Assembly (NCBI GenBank): GCA_003518885.1
Contig: DOXU01000062.1
Location: forward strand, 1-7,165
DNA from: Oscillospiraceae bacterium
Lineage (GTDB): Bacteria; Bacillota; Clostridia; Oscillospirales; Ethanoligenentaceae
DNA length: 7,165 bases
Reading direction: 5' to 3'
How positions within the stretch are numbered: the stretch's first letter is position 1; every line of letters begins with the position of its first letter. The notes beneath the pieces were generated by a model. It did not search any database and was not told the DNA's origin. It saw only the letters and a list, made by a program, of their open reading frames with translations. The position numbers were made by a program, and so were the translations under genes. This document shows, piece after piece, positions 5,827-7,165 of the stretch.

Positions 5827-6657
5827 TCAACGAATGCCGCTCTTTGCTTCTTTGTGCCAGATTTGTGGCATTTGCGGAGAGGGGTTTTTCACGGCAGTAG
5901 CGTCGGTAGCATCCTCGCCGTTACGGACAAGCCTGGCCATAACAACGAATCGCGCGTCATTAAAAGTATAGGAACAGGTTGAAAGTGTCATAATGCGGTC
6001 ATTTGCTTGAAGATCAACAGTGGATTTGAATAAGGAACGTTTTACGCATTCATTGGTGAAATTGGTGAAGCTTGTTTGCGACTGAAAACTTGTATTCAGA
6101 TAATAAAAAACATCGCCCTGGTTGGCATCAGGATTCGCATAAAAGGCGGCAAATATCTTCCATTTTTGAGTTCCGTTCAACGTTTGAAACCAAATACTGG
6201 GGGCTTTACTATAAAAGCTAGGATCTTCGTAATTCACCAATTCATGGAACATTTGATCGTCTCCCATATTGTGTCCATAGATGATCAAATTTTGTGAAGG
6301 AGTAGAATCCAGTTTATCACGGAAATCAATAAAAGGTGTTCCGTACCATCCGTTCTTTTTATCATAGCTGTGTGTTAAATAGTAAGTGTTGTCTGATGTC
6401 TGCGTGATGGGGTAGGAAATGTTTGTACCCGGAATTTGCAGCCACCCCTTAAAATCGCTGTTCATGGCGGCAATGGATGATAAATTTGAAACAGGGGTGG
6501 AAGAAGGTTTAGATGTTGCTTGGGCACTGCTTTGTAAGCTATTGTAAAGATGAGAGTTTGTACCTTCACGTAATTTGGGTCGTACAAAGCAGACTGAAAC
6601 AATGCCTACTAATATGACGATCACAGCAATATTAATGATAATACGGCGCTTTTTCAT
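5827..6657 (-). CDS. srtB: Class B sortase
   Basis: Membrane-anchored cysteine transpeptidase of 276 residues that cuts sorting signals (NPQTN-like for classical SrtB) and links proteins to the cell wall or a pilin. A lysine/arginine-rich start and one membrane segment (about 6-25) give an N-in, C-out topology. A Ser/Thr/Pro/Gln-rich linker (40-62) precedes the catalytic domain. That domain begins with the class B signature NSDFKGWLQIPGT (66-78) and ISYPITQTSDNTYYLTH (80-96). Catalytic residues are visible: H129 in IYGHNM, C228 in LSTCSY and R236 in DARFVV. Between them lies the long helical and loop insertion typical of class B. The last 30 residues extend beyond the usual end. AGGAG at 6667-6671 lies 9 bases before the ATG. 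No sorting-signal substrate or iron-acquisition (isd-like) gene is visible in the window. The class assignment is firm; the exact substrate is unknown. Confidence 0.92.
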   Translation of the reverse strand: MKKRRIIINIAVIVILVGIVSVCFVRPKLREGTNSHLYNSLQSSAQATSKPSSTPVSNLSSIAAMNSDFKGWLQIPGTNISYPITQTSDNTYYLTHSYDKKNGWYGTPFIDFRDKLDSTPSQNLIIYGHNMGDDQMFHELVNYEDPSFYSKAPSIWFQTLNGTQKWKIFAAFYANPDANQGDVFYYLNTSFQSQTSFTNFTNECVKRSLFKSTVDLQANDRIMTLSTCSYTFNDARFVVMARLVRNGEDATDATAVKNPSPQMPQIWHKEAKSGIR

Positions 6658-6772
6658 GATTTTATTCTCCTTTTATGTGAAACGATGCAATGGAGTTTTC
6701 TTTGCTATGGTTCTAAATTTTGAAATACCGCTCAAAGGATAGTTCATTCATAATGCATACATTCCATGGGTT

Positions 6773-6801
6773 ATTTTATCATATTTTTGTGTTTCTGTCT
6801 G
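6773..6801 (-). promoter_or_regulatory. Candidate promoter of the sortase gene
   Basis: On the minus strand TGATAAAAT is an extended -10 (TAAAAT at 6778-6773, 5/6). CAGACA (6801-6796, 4/6 of the -35 consensus) lies 17 bases upstream. The predicted start near 6766 gives a leader of about 108 bases, with no clear structure seen in it. Confidence 0.4.
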
Positions 6802-6840
6802 CATTTTCTCCTTGCATCAGAAGTTTGGAGCTCGTCTGCA

Positions 6841-6852
6841 TGTAAATTTACA
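6841..6852. promoter_or_regulatory. Perfect 12-base palindrome, candidate operator
   Basis: TGTAAATTTACA is a perfect inverted repeat in the divergent region between the sortase and DUF1361 genes. Its centre is about 60 bases upstream of the predicted DUF1361 transcript start and about 80 upstream of the predicted sortase start. I cannot name the binding protein. Confidence 0.45.
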
Positions 6853-6872
6853 AAAAGTTCGTGATCTGTTTT

Positions 6873-6900
6873 TTGGCTTTTTAGAAATTTGCATTATAAT
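6873..6900 (+). promoter_or_regulatory. Promoter of the DUF1361 gene
   Basis: TTGGCT (6873-6878, 4/6 of the -35 consensus) and a perfect TATAAT (6895-6900) stand 16 bases apart. The predicted transcript start is near 6907, about 35 bases before the ATG at 6942. Confidence 0.6.
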
Positions 6901-6941
6901 GGAGTAAATAAAGCCCTATGGATTAAGAAAGTTGGTTGCAA

Positions 6942-7165
6942 ATGAGAGAAAATCTGTTTTCAAATGTTGAACACAAGTCTTATCGTCTGCGAAATATAAT
7001 CGGAATCTCCGCCATTTATATCGCCGTTAGTCTATTTTTTTATTTTCATTTTCGCGAGAATTTATATTATAACATGGTATGGAACGTATTTTTGGCCTTT
7101 TTGCCTTTGTTGTTTGCCAATGCTCTTCTTTATATAAGTGCAGAGCACGGGGGACACTCACGTGT
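6942..7165 (+). CDS. DUF1361 membrane protein (3' end outside window)
   Basis: The first 74 residues of an open frame run off the window edge. A polar N-terminus (1-17) is followed by a hydrophobic segment (about 18-35), the short loop HFRENLYYNMVWN, and a second hydrophobic segment LAFLPLLFANALLY (51-64). The YxxMxWNxFLAxxPLLFA pattern (43-59) is the hallmark of DUF1361 (PF07099), a family of multi-pass membrane proteins without a known function that are usually a little over 200 residues. The ATG at 6942 is the best start, but its Shine-Dalgarno is weak (AAGAAAG near 6926). A TTG at 6936 is the only in-frame alternative after the stop at 6924-6926. The gene is divergent from the sortase gene. 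Confidence 0.75.
   Translation, partial: MRENLFSNVEHKSYRLRNIIGISAIYIAVSLFFYFHFRENLYYNMVWNVFLAFLPLLFANALLYISAEHGGHSR

Noticed and set aside
5800..5870. Terminator at the lysR/sortase junction
   Set aside because: Only weak, interrupted pairing (around GCAGAACGG and CCGCTCTTTGC) is seen, with no U-tract on either strand.

Overview
The window looks like a chromosomal segment of a low-GC Gram-positive-type bacterium (Bacillota). The signs are AT-rich intergenic DNA, strong AGGAG-type ribosome binding sites, sigma-A-like promoters, a class B sortase, a SHOCT-like/YvlB-N-type small protein and a DUF1361 protein. I cannot assign a genus from the sequence alone. No rRNA, tRNA, CRISPR array, insertion sequence or phage gene is visible.

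Layout, left to right. (1) 1-996 (+): the 3' nine-tenths of a UDP-galactopyranose mutase gene (glf), cut by the window edge and closed by a long symmetrical terminator at 1000-1046. (2) 1092-2933 (-): a compact three-gene thiamin salvage operon transcribed thiM, then a small MTH1187/UPF0045-type thiamine-binding protein, then thiE. The coding regions overlap by 4 and 8 bases. A good promoter is placed at 3038-3066, and I see no TPP riboswitch in the leader. (3) 2934-3309: a 376-base divergent control region with the thi promoter leftward and two candidate promoters rightward. (4) 3310-3741 (+): an orphan SHOCT-like domain protein, with a terminator at 3758-3792. (5) 3821-4783 (-) and 4933-5826 (+): a divergent pair of an EamA/DMT-family exporter and a LysR-type regulator, separated by an AT-rich region carrying both promoters and a palindromic candidate operator. 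(6) 5827-6657 (-): a class B sortase whose stop codon directly abuts the lysR stop. (7) 6942-7165 (+): the start of a DUF1361 membrane protein, cut by the window edge.

How the genes work together. ThiM phosphorylates hydroxyethylthiazole and ThiE joins the product to HMP-PP to make thiamin phosphate. The small protein between them probably binds thiamin or its pyrimidine part. The LysR regulator probably controls the divergent transporter, in the usual arrangement for this family. glf, the SHOCT-like gene, the sortase and the DUF1361 gene look like independent single units.

I do not see a clearly new multi-gene system. The observations most worth checking are the riboswitch-less thi operon with its embedded binding protein, the lysR/transporter operator, the 12-base perfect palindrome between the sortase and DUF1361 genes, and the zero-gap convergent stops of lysR and the sortase.
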